A DNA stretch of 32,104 nucleotides, taken from the NCBI GenBank assembly GCA_012522045.1, contig JAAYLC010000094.1:1-32104 (forward strand). Reading direction: 5' to 3'. The notes beneath the pieces were generated by a model that did not search any database, had not been told where the DNA came from, and was given only the letters and a program-made list of their open reading frames with translations. This document shows positions 6,318 to 14,506 of this stretch, one piece after another. The DNA comes from Bacteroidota bacterium. GTDB taxonomy: Bacteria; Bacteroidota; Bacteroidia; Flavobacteriales; Flavobacteriaceae. How positions within the stretch are numbered: the stretch's first letter is position 1; the number at the start of each line of letters is the position of its first letter. The position numbers and the translations under genes were made by a program.

Positions 6318-7818
6318 AGAAATCAAAGAACTTAGACAAACAGGTAAACTTGAAGAAGCTTTGCAAAAGGCAAATCAGGCTTTGGAAACAGAACCCGAAA
6401 ATATTTGGAATAAACGGGCTGCCGCATGGGTGTATTATGAATATCTCAAAAAAAATGCTCAGCCAGAATCATTTATAGCCTTTAAGGAAAATCTCATAAA
6501 GATTAAAAATCTGCAATTACCAGAAGATGAGAAAATGGTGTTTGACAATTGTGCATGGCAAATTGGTAGTTTAGTTTTTGCATTACAGAATACGGAGCAT
6601 GTTGATTATGGCAAAATCAATGAGTTATTTGAAATTATCAGAGACTTTAATTTCACCAAGCCATCTGAGGCGTATTCTTTTATTTACAAAGCCTTTCACA
6701 AAGGCTATCAAAACTGGTCAAACTATCTAACTTTTGCCGACTGGTGGAATTTTGATAATCTTCGTTCCGAAGACTATTTAAAAGAGGAGTTCAAAGGCAA
6801 AAAGATGATGTCTATTGCTGAACAAGCATACATTGCTTATTCCAAGAAGCTTTTGGAAGGAGAAGCTTTAGATCCTTTTGGACAGCAAAGAGTCATTGAC
6901 AAGGAAAAGATCCAATCATTCTTGCCAAAACTGGACTCTTTGATAGATAAACATCCTGACTATCAATATCCGCCCTATTTCAAGGCTAAGCTCCTTTTGG
7001 CATCAGGTAGTGATGAAAATGTTCTATCTGCATTTATACCTTTTGCCAAACAAAAAAGAAATGACTTTTGGGTGTGGGAACTGATGGCAGAAATATTTTC
7101 AGAAGATAAAGAAATTCAGTTTGCATGCTATTGTAAAGCCTTGAGCCTAAAAACCCCCGAAGACTTTTTAGTTAAGTTAAGACGGACTTTTTCTGAAATG
7201 CTCATTGAAAAGAAAATGTACAATGAAGCCAAAACAGAAATACAGAAAGTTATAGCCACAAGAGAGAAACACGAATGGAAATTGCCCAACCAAATAGTGC
7301 AATGGACAGAACAAGAGTGGTATAAATCTGCCACAGCTAAAAAGGACAACAACGATTTATATTCAAAACACTTCAAGCAAGCAGAGGAAATATTGTTTCA
7401 GGACATACCGGAAGAACTCATTGTAGTTGAGTTTGTAAACGAAAACAAGAATATGCTGAATTTTGTGAAGAGTAAGAGTAAATTTGGATTTTTCAATTAC
7501 TCGGGCTATTTGACGAAACCACAAATTGGCGACCTTTTAAAAGTACGTTTTAATGGAGAAGGACAAGGTGGTTTTTATAAAATCCTGACAGCAAAAAAAG
7601 CCGACTCTAATGAAAGAACTAATGCAGTGAAAAATTTTGAAGGAACAATAAAGGTGGTTTCTCCACAGAACTTTGGTTTTATAGAAGACATATTTATTGA
7701 ACCTAGAATTATAGAAAGGAGTAAGCTAAATAACGGTCAGCAGGTAAAGGGAAGAGCAATACTATCATTCAATAAAAAGAAAAATGAATGGGGATGGAAA
7801 GCAATAGAAATCAGATAG
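6307..7818 (+). CDS. TPR protein with C-terminal cold-shock/OB domains, helicase partner
   Basis: The N-terminus (LRQTGKLEEALQKANQALET, residues 9-28) is a classical TPR helix pair, and further helical repeats probably continue to about residue 370. The C-terminal part carries two beta-rich segments: KFGFFNYSGYLTKPQIGDLLKV, from about 385, and EGTIKVVSPQNFGFIEDIF, from 445. The latter continues to KGRAILSF and KKNEWGWKA and resembles a cold-shock or S1-type OB fold that binds single-stranded nucleic acid. Because it overlaps the helicase gene by 11 bases it is likely its partner, perhaps loading it on RNA or ssDNA. Its role in defence is inferred only from context. No transmembrane segment or catalytic motif is visible. 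It is the last gene of the island. Confidence 0.78.
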   Translation: MSFKEIKELRQTGKLEEALQKANQALETEPENIWNKRAAAWVYYEYLKKNAQPESFIAFKENLIKIKNLQLPEDEKMVFDNCAWQIGSLVFALQNTEHVDYGKINELFEIIRDFNFTKPSEAYSFIYKAFHKGYQNWSNYLTFADWWNFDNLRSEDYLKEEFKGKKMMSIAEQAYIAYSKKLLEGEALDPFGQQRVIDKEKIQSFLPKLDSLIDKHPDYQYPPYFKAKLLLASGSDENVLSAFIPFAKQKRNDFWVWELMAEIFSEDKEIQFACYCKALSLKTPEDFLVKLRRTFSEMLIEKKMYNEAKTEIQKVIATREKHEWKLPNQIVQWTEQEWYKSATAKKDNNDLYSKHFKQAEEILFQDIPEELIVVEFVNENKNMLNFVKSKSKFGFFNYSGYLTKPQIGDLLKVRFNGEGQGGFYKILTAKKADSNERTNAVKNFEGTIKVVSPQNFGFIEDIFIEPRIIERSKLNNGQQVKGRAILSFNKKKNEWGWKAIEIR

Positions 7819-8137
7819 CCAACCCTCACAGCCACACACATTGCCAAGCCTCACAAGCCAACGCTAAAACCCAAGCTTGGCAAAGAGCTTGCAAAGGCAA
7901 CGCAAGAGAAAAGAAATTTTAAAAAATGCCCCACCGCACGACAAAAGACAATGAATATAACAGCAACAAATAGACCGACAAACCACGGCAGACAAGGAAG
8001 CACTGGTGGTAACAGCGTGTATGTGGCAATAGCGGGTGAAGTGGTAAATCGAAGGTCTGTACTTTTAAGAAACTTTGTGCTAAACGGAGGGACTGTAAAA
8101 TATTTTGTGTTTTAACTTATAATACACATTAAAACAA
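7819..8137. other. Gene-free right flank of the island
   Basis: I find no credible gene here. A perfect 9-base inverted repeat, TTGCCAAGC (7841-7849) and GCTTGGCAA (7875-7883), encloses a 25-base loop. The words GCCAACGCT (7857-7865) and CCCACCGCAC (7930-7939) are shared with the left flank. The stretch 7995-8110 (GGTAACAGCGTGTATGTGGC and onward) has the look of dispersed repeats that I associate with accessory islands in Bacteroidota; this is memory, not a search. Confidence 0.45.
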
Positions 8138-8187
8138 AAAAACCAACCTCTCCTATCATAGAATCTCTCTGAAAAAGGTTGGTTTTT
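8138..8187 (-). terminator. Terminator of the btuB-btuG operon (works on both strands)
   Basis: AAAAACCAACCT (8138-8149) and AGGTTGGTTTTT (8176-8187) form a perfect 12-base stem with a 26-base loop. On the minus strand the stem ends in a T run, as expected downstream of the gene ending at 8252. It also insulates the B12 locus from the island. Confidence 0.75.
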
Positions 8188-8251
8188 CCATTTTCCAATG
8201 TTATCGGTTAAATCCTATTAAATCGGGCTTTTTAATATTCTCAAAACAAAC

Positions 8252-9313
8252 TTATTCATTAAAATAAATTCCGCCGGGGATGATTCCCATTTGGAGGTCT
8301 TCAATTTTTTGGTTTGTGGTCAAATCGTAAACATACAGTCTTCCCTGGCTGGCAAAATCTACGGCATCGGTGGCGTATAAAAAATTGTCGCGCACTTCCA
8401 TGCGGTAAAAGAATCCGTCAAAAAGTGGTGTTGGAGTGTCTGAAATGGAGTTTGCAGCAAGCTTATAAACCTGTCCGTTTAGATTGTAAAATAGGTGCGT
8501 TCCGTCGGTCGTCAGATTTTCAGGATGTTCGCTCATTTCAAAATCTACTCGCTCCACTACTGTTTCTGTAGTCAAATCAATTTTTGTCAGTGTTCCGGCG
8601 GTTTCATCGCCTGTATAACTTGGTTTTCCTGTTCCCAAAACAAATAAATTATTCCCCACAATTGCCATTGATTGAGGTGCATCACCAACGGTGATCGTAT
8701 TGGATAATTCATTTCCTGCAATTACGGAAATTACGTGATTGTGTCCGTATCCGCCTTGATGTGCTACATAAACCCGATTGTTGTGAGCCACCATTCTTTC
8801 CGGTCCGAAAGTTACGGGAATCGTCGCCATTACCGATTGGGAATTCAAATCAATCACAGCGATAAAATCATCTTCTTCATCTGTAGGATCGCCCCAGTTT
8901 GAAACATATCCAAAATCGTTATTCGCAGTTACAAAATGTCTGGGACTTTCAAGTCCAGAAGTAATTGAACCTTTGGATTCAAAAGTATAACGGTTGGCAA
9001 TTCGAATCAAGTTGGAATTATTTGCCACAATGTATGCATCGGTATCGCTAAATCCCATTGCATTTACTACATTTCCAATACCGCTCCCGTTTACGTTTTG
9101 ATAAATATTGTGTTCTACGGTGTTGAAATCATAGGAAATAAAAGAAATAGTTCCACTGCCACTGCCGAAAGGACCTTCATTGGAAATGAGAATTCCGTTG
9201 GCATATTGTCCCGTCGGTACAGGTTCTTGACCTTGGTCATCATCTTTTGAACAGCTTGTAAAAAACAAAGAAATGCAGATTAAAAGTAATGCTGAGTAAT
9301 TTAGTTTATTCAT
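8252..9313 (-). CDS. btuG: BtuG-like surface lipoprotein, YncE/DUF5074-type beta-propeller
   Basis: The 353-residue protein starts with a lipoprotein signal (LFFTSC, acylated Cys21) followed by SKDDD. A negatively charged stretch just after the Cys is the lipoprotein export signal that sends Bacteroidota lipoproteins to the cell surface. The rest shows repeated beta-propeller blades such as DAYIVANNSNLIRIANRY, YVSNWGD, VYVAHQGGYG and LFVLGTG, as in YncE-like proteins. In Bacteroides, BtuG is a propeller that binds cobalamin very tightly and caps BtuB. Here the gene lies 2 bases after btuB, under the same cobalamin riboswitch, which strongly supports that role. Sequence alone does not prove cobalamin binding; an uncharacterised DUF5074 surface protein is the fallback call. 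Confidence 0.8.
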   Translation of the reverse strand: MNKLNYSALLLICISLFFTSCSKDDDQGQEPVPTGQYANGILISNEGPFGSGSGTISFISYDFNTVEHNIYQNVNGSGIGNVVNAMGFSDTDAYIVANNSNLIRIANRYTFESKGSITSGLESPRHFVTANNDFGYVSNWGDPTDEEDDFIAVIDLNSQSVMATIPVTFGPERMVAHNNRVYVAHQGGYGHNHVISVIAGNELSNTITVGDAPQSMAIVGNNLFVLGTGKPSYTGDETAGTLTKIDLTTETVVERVDFEMSEHPENLTTDGTHLFYNLNGQVYKLAANSISDTPTPLFDGFFYRMEVRDNFLYATDAVDFASQGRLYVYDLTTNQKIEDLQMGIIPGGIYFNE

Positions 9314-9315
9314 TA

Positions 9316-11142
9316 TTAAAAGTTTAAGGTTATAAAAAATTCAAAATTTCGAGGGGGCATCGGCCGATATGCCACATTTTCATAATAGGTATTGGCAATA
9401 TTTTTGACCATCCCTCCTACTTTAATCATTTTGGACAGTTCGTAATCAATGCCGAGATTCAGTAAATTATATCCATCCACCACGCTTGAATTATCAGTGG
9501 TGGTAAAGACTTTTCCGTTGTATGAATACTGCAAATAACCGGAGAATCGTGTTGTTGTTACTGAAATCATGTTCGTCCACGAATGAAATGGAACATAAAT
9601 CAATTGTTTTTCTTTGTCCAAATCTTTTGCATCGGTATAAGCATATCGAGATGAGAGATTTAAAAAAACAGATTGGCTCAAAGATTTTCCGTACTTTAAA
9701 GTTGCTTCAAAACCCTTATTTTCAGTTTGTTCCAAATTTTCCGGTTTCCACAGACTCATATTAATCGGAACCCATTTTATCATATCCTTGGATTTAATAA
9801 GGTAACCGGCGATATCGAGATTAAAATTTCCCCAACGGAAATTCTTGCCTATTTCAAACTGATAGGAACTTTCGGGTTTTAAATCCAAATTCCCACCTGC
9901 AATCCAATATAAATCATTGAAAGTCGGTATTTTATAATTCCTAGAAAGGTTTGCTCGCAGTTGATAATTTTCCGTAATACTCCAGCGGGCATCAGCGGCA
10001 AATAAAAATGGATTTTCAAAGTCGTTCAAAAATTCTTGGCGCAAATTGATTCCATAAGTAAATTTTTTATTCAAGTTGTGATTTAACAGTAAAACAGCAG
10101 CAATCGTATGTCGTTGGTGACTCCCGATATTATCTCCTTCCGCATCAATCACGGTATATTCGAGTTTGCCTTGCACTTTCATTTCCGGATTCAAATAAGC
10201 TTCAAATTCGGTATTTGCAATAAAACTATGCGCTAAACCTTGATCGTAGTTAGCGGATTCAGTATTCGGGAAATATTTAAATTGCTCAAAAAGATGCGCT
10301 GCCCGTGCGGTAAATCTCAGCTTTTCATAATTTTTTTGAAACCTGAATAAATTTCGTGTGTGATAATCTTCATAACCGTCTTTTCCTATGGTATTCAGAC
10401 TGCCTGAAAAATTTCTGTCGTTGTAAACCACTTCCGAATTTAAACCGATCAATGCATTTGAACCTACTTTTTTTGCAGTATTGACACTAAAACCGGTGCG
10501 TAGAAATTCCCCGTGCTCGTTCTTTTTATCATATCCGATGTAGGAATAATCATTTTCCGATTGAATAAAATTTGCATTTAAATGAAGAAAAAATGTTTCT
10601 CGTTGTATCGAATAATCAGCTGCTATTTTCGGTGTTTGAAAACTTGCATAAGCCAAATGCAGCCGTGATTTTTCGTTTTTTTCTCCAAACTTAAATTGAT
10701 TGTTCATGTGAATACTGCCGCCAATTGCGCCACTTCCGTATTGAACACCGCCACCGCCGCTTCGGATAGTGATGTCGTCATATCCTACGGGAGAAACGAC
10801 ATTAAAATCAGTTTGTCCGGTAAAGTTCGAGTTTATGTTGATTCCATTCCAAATCACAGCGGTGTGAGAGGCATTCGTTCCTCTGAAAGAAGGCGAAGAA
10901 ACCATTCCGTTGCCGTTTTCTTTAAAGTAAACCGATGAATTTAAACGCAACAAATCAGTAAATGAAAAACTTCGAGCTGATTCCTCTTTTGAAAGTTTAT
11001 CGACTTTATATCCTTTAGAATAATCTTTTAATTTGGAATCTGTAATAATGACTTCATTCAACTGTTGAATAGAGTCCAATTGGGCAAACATTGCCGAAGC
11101 AATAAGATAGAATAGTATGAATATGATTTTTTTTCGACACAT
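9316..11142 (-). CDS. btuB: TonB-dependent cobalamin receptor BtuB
   Basis: This 608-residue outer-membrane receptor has a signal peptide (1-20, ending MFAQ), a TonB-box-like LNEVIITDSK (28-37), a plug domain with FRGTNASHTAVIWNGI and GSGAIGGSIHMNN, and a 22-strand-type barrel ending in the aromatic residue of FFITLNF. It imports cobalamin using TonB energy. Specificity is inferred from the cobalamin riboswitch just upstream and from the adjacent BtuG-like and divergent BtuFCD-like genes. I place the start at the ATG at 11142. An upstream in-frame start at 11181 would make the leader hairpin of the riboswitch coding. The size is typical of BtuB. Confidence 0.92.
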   Translation of the reverse strand: MCRKKIIFILFYLIASAMFAQLDSIQQLNEVIITDSKLKDYSKGYKVDKLSKEESARSFSFTDLLRLNSSVYFKENGNGMVSSPSFRGTNASHTAVIWNGININSNFTGQTDFNVVSPVGYDDITIRSGGGGVQYGSGAIGGSIHMNNQFKFGEKNEKSRLHLAYASFQTPKIAADYSIQRETFFLHLNANFIQSENDYSYIGYDKKNEHGEFLRTGFSVNTAKKVGSNALIGLNSEVVYNDRNFSGSLNTIGKDGYEDYHTRNLFRFQKNYEKLRFTARAAHLFEQFKYFPNTESANYDQGLAHSFIANTEFEAYLNPEMKVQGKLEYTVIDAEGDNIGSHQRHTIAAVLLLNHNLNKKFTYGINLRQEFLNDFENPFLFAADARWSITENYQLRANLSRNYKIPTFNDLYWIAGGNLDLKPESSYQFEIGKNFRWGNFNLDIAGYLIKSKDMIKWVPINMSLWKPENLEQTENKGFEATLKYGKSLSQSVFLNLSSRYAYTDAKDLDKEKQLIYVPFHSWTNMISVTTTRFSGYLQYSYNGKVFTTTDNSSVVDGYNLLNLGIDYELSKMIKVGGMVKNIANTYYENVAYRPMPPRNFEFFITLNF

Positions 11143-11146
11143 ATGG

Positions 11147-11167
11147 CAACCTTTATCCCGAAAGTTG
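11147..11167 (-). promoter_or_regulatory. Hairpin before the btuB start, possible riboswitch expression platform
   Basis: CAAC-C-TTT (11147-11154) pairs with AAAGTTG (11161-11167): a 7-pair stem with one bulge, only 4 bases from the btuB ATG. On the transcript it would hold the AAAGG that could act as ribosome binding site. This fits translational control, but pairing with the aptamer was not worked out. Confidence 0.4.
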
Positions 11168-11179
11168 ATAATAATTAAC

Positions 11180-11368
11180 ACTTTTGGCAGGTCTCCTGGC
11201 TTGTCGATGCTACCTTCCCATTCTATTTTAGAACAGTGGTTTGAAGAATTGCAATCCGAAAAATGTTTTCGGCCGACTTACAGTTGCGGGAACAGCATAG
11301 GAATATTCACCTATTTCCCTTTTAAGAACCACAACTTATACTTGTTGTTAAGGGTTCACCAATCGTAT
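11180..11368 (-). ncRNA. Cobalamin riboswitch
   Basis: On the minus strand this carries the AdoCbl/B12 riboswitch core in order: GGTGAACCC, AAGGGAA, GGTGAATATTCCTATGC, TGTTCCCGCAACTGTAAG, CCACTGT, GGGAAGG, GACAAGCC and the exact B12 box GCCAGGAGACCTGCC (11186-11200). It lies between the promoter and btuB, so high cobalamin would switch off btuB-btuG. Class II-type switches also bind this way; the exact ligand form cannot be told. Confidence 0.96.
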
Positions 11369-11371
11369 TTG

Positions 11372-11379
11372 CAAAGATA
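11372..11379 (-). promoter_or_regulatory. -7 element of the riboswitch-btuB-btuG transcript
   Basis: TATCTTTG on the minus strand matches TAnnTTTG and lies directly upstream of the riboswitch aptamer. No clear TTG is seen at the -33 distance. Confidence 0.6.
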
Positions 11380-11459
11380 ATCTTTAATTTATTAATGCTG
11401 TGAATAAATTATATAATTCAGTCATTTTTTAGAATCGATAATTATTCCGTCGCTTATTT

Positions 11460-11467
11460 TACCTTTG
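11460..11467 (+). promoter_or_regulatory. -7 element of the btuFCD operon
   Basis: TACCTTTG matches TAnnTTTG. Transcription would start around 11472, at or next to the ATG at 11474, so the mRNA is probably leaderless or nearly so. This operon lacks its own riboswitch. Confidence 0.55.
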
Positions 11468-11473
11468 CAAGAA

Positions 11474-12619
11474 ATGAAATCACTCATGTTTAGACTTCAC
11501 TACATTTCTATTGTCGTTTATTTTTTATTTGTCGGTTGTAAGAATAATGAGAGTCCATCTGAAATAATAACCAATCGGGAAAGTGTGGTTAGCTATGCCG
11601 CGAGTTTTGACATTTTCAACTATGACGATTACAGAGTCATCACCGTAAAAAAAGCGTGGCCCGATACCGACAGACATTTTAAATATGCATTGATAAAAGA
11701 AGGCGTAACAATCTCAAATCCATCTGATTATGATGCCGTTATCACTGTTCCAATTCAAACATTGGCAGCTACTTCAACCACGCATTTACCTTCTTTAGAA
11801 ATGTTAAATGAAGTAGAAAGTCTTGTGGGTTTTGCAGAACTGGATTTTATTTCCTCTGAAAAAATTCGTTCGCGTATTGAAGCGGGAAAAATTGCAGAAC
11901 TCGGTAAGAACGAAGCGCTTAACACCGAAGTACTCATTGATTTGGCACCTGAAGTCGTGGTTGGTTTTGCGATGGACGGAATAAATGCAACTTATAAAAA
12001 CATTCAAAATTCCGGCATACCGGTTTTATACAATGCCGATTGGACAGAAACTTCGCCTTTGGGAAAAGCAGAATGGATAAAGTTTTTTGGGGCTTTGTTT
12101 GACAAAGATGAAGAAGCCGAAAAAATTTTTGAAACCATAAAAAGCGAATATGAAAACGTCAAAAATCTGGCGAAAGAAGCTTCCGATATTCCCGATGTTT
12201 TGTACGGTGCCATGTATCGAGACATCTGGCATGTACCCGGTGGAGACAGTTGGGGTGCAAAATTTATTGAAGATGCCAACGGAAATTATTTATGGAAAGA
12301 CGAACGAGGAACCGGCGGATTAGCATTGAGTTTGGAAACTGTATTAGAGAAAGGACAACACGCAGACATATGGATTGCTCCGGCACAATACAGCACATTG
12401 GAAAGTCTGGAAAAAGCAAGTCAAGTTTATACGCAATTTAACTCTTTTAAAACCAATCAAATCTATAATTATACGGCAAAGAAAGGTCCAACGGGCGGAT
12501 ACATTTATTTTGAATTGGCTCCGAATCGTCCGGATTTGGTTTTAAAAGATTTGGTCAAAATTTTCCATCCCGAATTACTACCGGATCATCAATTGTATTT
12601 TTATAGCCAACTCAAATAA
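11474..12619 (+). CDS. btuF: Cobalamin-type ABC importer substrate-binding lipoprotein, BtuF-like
   Basis: The 381-residue protein has a lipoprotein signal (YFLFVGC, Cys22) and the two-lobe fold of periplasmic binding proteins for cobalamin and Fe-siderophores (PF01497): ALNTEVLIDLAPEVVVGFAM, IPVLYNADWTETSPLGKAEW, a long helix around residues 190-225, then WHVPGGDSW and ANGNYLWKDERG. Together with the following permease and ATPase and the cobalamin riboswitch across the divergent promoter, this supports a BtuF role. I use the ATG at 11474; an internal ATG at 11486 would also leave a usable signal peptide, and an upstream TTG at 11465 overlaps the promoter. A heme or siderophore substrate is the alternative. 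Confidence 0.82.
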   Translation: MKSLMFRLHYISIVVYFLFVGCKNNESPSEIITNRESVVSYAASFDIFNYDDYRVITVKKAWPDTDRHFKYALIKEGVTISNPSDYDAVITVPIQTLAATSTTHLPSLEMLNEVESLVGFAELDFISSEKIRSRIEAGKIAELGKNEALNTEVLIDLAPEVVVGFAMDGINATYKNIQNSGIPVLYNADWTETSPLGKAEWIKFFGALFDKDEEAEKIFETIKSEYENVKNLAKEASDIPDVLYGAMYRDIWHVPGGDSWGAKFIEDANGNYLWKDERGTGGLALSLETVLEKGQHADIWIAPAQYSTLESLEKASQVYTQFNSFKTNQIYNYTAKKGPTGGYIYFELAPNRPDLVLKDLVKIFHPELLPDHQLYFYSQLK

Positions 12620-13650
12620 TGCTTAGAAGTTCAAAATATCATTTTCATTTTATTCTATTAGGAATAAGCTTATTGGTTGCCTTTGTTTTAAATTTGAGTT
12701 TGGGATCGGTTTCAATTCCTTTTATCCAAGTTTTAAAAGCATTTTTTGGAAGTGGTGCCGAAAAAGAAAGTTGGAATTATATTTTACTGAATTACCGATT
12801 GCCAAAATCTGTCACGGCGATAGTCAGCGGCGCCGGATTGAGTATTTCGGGCCTTATGATGCAAACGCTATTTCGAAATCCTCTTGCCGGTCCTTATGTA
12901 TTGGGAATCAGTAGTGGCGCAGGACTTGGTGTAGCCATTGTTATCTTAGGTGCCGGAACTGTGGGAGGATTACTCGGAATTTGGCTGTCCAGTCCGTGGA
13001 GTTTGGTTTTAGCTTCCGGCATGGGAAGTTTTCTCGTTTTACTTGCCGTTATGGCAGTCTCTTATAAAGTAAAAGATACCATGGCTATTTTGATTATCGG
13101 GTTGATGTTCGGAACCTTTTCAACCGCCGTTGTTTCCGTTTTATCCTATTTTAGTGACGCCGAACAACTGCAACAATACGTCTTTTGGTCATTCGGAAGT
13201 TTGGGAAATTTATCGTGGAATCAAGTTGGAATTTTAACCTTGTGTTTTTTCATAGGACTTATCTTATGCATTGCCACCGGAAAATCCTTAAACACGCTTT
13301 TACTGGGTGAAAATTATGCGCGAAGCATGGGATTGCATATCAAAAAAACCACGGTGATGATTATTCTTTCCACGAGTATTCTTGCCGGTGTAGTTACTGC
13401 ATTTGCCGGCCCCATTGCTTTTATTGGCCTCGCAGTTCCACATTTGGTCAGACAAGTGTTCCACACTTCCGATCATTTTGTATTGATTCCGGCTGTGCTG
13501 ATCACCGGAAGTTTGTTGATGCTTCTTTGTGACACGGTGGCTCAAATGCCATTTAGTACTTACACCCTACCGATCAATGCGATTACATCGATTGTAGGCG
13601 CGCCTGTAGTTATTTGGTTATTGGTACGAAAAAAGAAATTGTTTTTTTAA
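12619..13650 (+). CDS. btuC: Cobalamin-type ABC importer permease, FecCD/BtuC family
   Basis: The 343-residue membrane protein has about nine to ten transmembrane helices and the FecCD signature SGAGLSISGLMMQTLFRNPL followed by AGPYVLGISSGAGLG. It forms the dimeric channel that takes substrate from BtuF. The loop GPIAFIGLAVPHLVRQ near residues 260-275 is the coupling segment that contacts the ATPase. Its ATG overlaps the btuF stop by one base (TAATG), so translation is coupled, and the ATPase gene starts 2 bases after its stop. Length and topology match BtuC (326 residues in E. coli). Confidence 0.88.
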   Translation: MLRSSKYHFHFILLGISLLVAFVLNLSLGSVSIPFIQVLKAFFGSGAEKESWNYILLNYRLPKSVTAIVSGAGLSISGLMMQTLFRNPLAGPYVLGISSGAGLGVAIVILGAGTVGGLLGIWLSSPWSLVLASGMGSFLVLLAVMAVSYKVKDTMAILIIGLMFGTFSTAVVSVLSYFSDAEQLQQYVFWSFGSLGNLSWNQVGILTLCFFIGLILCIATGKSLNTLLLGENYARSMGLHIKKTTVMIILSTSILAGVVTAFAGPIAFIGLAVPHLVRQVFHTSDHFVLIPAVLITGSLLMLLCDTVAQMPFSTYTLPINAITSIVGAPVVIWLLVRKKKLFF

Positions 13651-13651
13651 T

Positions 13652-14443
13652 ATGCCCGGCAAAAAATTAAATATTTCGCTCGAAGCACGAGATTTGACTA
13701 TTGGTTATCAATTAAATAGGATTAAAACCGTTATCGGAGAGCGTTTGAATTTTCAACTTTTTCCCGGAACGCTTACTGCGTTGGTGGGCGCAAACGGCGT
13801 AGGAAAATCCACATTGATTCGAACCCTGACAACCATGCAAAAACCATTATCGGGAACTGTTTCAATCATGAATCAATACATTCAAACACTTTCTCCGTTA
13901 AACTTGGCCCGTTTGGTAAGTATTGTTTTAACTGAAACGCCGGCGTCTAAAAATTTAAGTGTCCTGGAATTGGTGTCCCTCGGTCGCCAACCTTACACCA
14001 ACTGGAATGGAACCCTTTCCGAAAAAGACAAACAAGCGGTTTCATTTGCATTTAAAATTACAGAAATAGAATCGCTTGCTTCAAAAAAATGTTACGAACT
14101 CAGTGACGGTCAAATGCAACGCGTTACCATTGCCCGAGCACTTGCTCAAGATACGCCTGTCATAATTTTGGATGAACCCACTACCCATCTTGACATTTAT
14201 CATCGAGCATATATTTTAAAACTCCTCCAAAAACTTGCAAACGAATATGATAAAACGATTTTGTTTTCTACCCATGAGATTGATCTCGCCATACAATTAA
14301 GCGATTCCATTCTTTTAATGACTGAAAATGAATATTTCTTTGATTCGCCAGAAACACTTATTCAACAAGGACATTTTAATAAGTTATTTCCTGCTGACAC
14401 CATTTTATTTGATAAAGATTCAAGAAGGTTTTTTATCAAATAA
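13652..14443 (+). CDS. btuD: Cobalamin-type ABC importer ATPase, BtuD/FecE family
   Basis: The 263-residue ATPase contains GANGVGKST (46-54, Walker A), LSDGQMQRV (150-158, signature with Asp replacing the usual first Gly), VIILDEPTTHLD (170-181, Walker B and D-loop) and FSTHE (205-209, switch His208). It powers import through the BtuC dimer. It is the third gene of a tight operon with 1-2 base junctions. A Q-loop Thr-Glu (VLTETPAS, 92-99) takes the place of the usual Gln, as is common in FecE-like proteins of Bacteroidota. The substrate is inferred from the locus. Confidence 0.88.
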   Translation: MPGKKLNISLEARDLTIGYQLNRIKTVIGERLNFQLFPGTLTALVGANGVGKSTLIRTLTTMQKPLSGTVSIMNQYIQTLSPLNLARLVSIVLTETPASKNLSVLELVSLGRQPYTNWNGTLSEKDKQAVSFAFKITEIESLASKKCYELSDGQMQRVTIARALAQDTPVIILDEPTTHLDIYHRAYILKLLQKLANEYDKTILFSTHEIDLAIQLSDSILLMTENEYFFDSPETLIQQGHFNKLFPADTILFDKDSRRFFIK

Positions 14444-14506
14444 AATTGCATCTGTTAAGGATTTTGTATTTTGTTCCTCACATTCAAGCTACTAATTTTT
14501 CTCATA

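Noticed and set aside
228-8137. tRNA gene as island attachment site
   Set aside because: No cloverleaf or CCA-type tRNA end was seen at either edge of the island.
12004-12279. 91-codon open frame on the minus strand
   Set aside because: It lies wholly within the btuF-like gene in another frame and shows no protein-like features.
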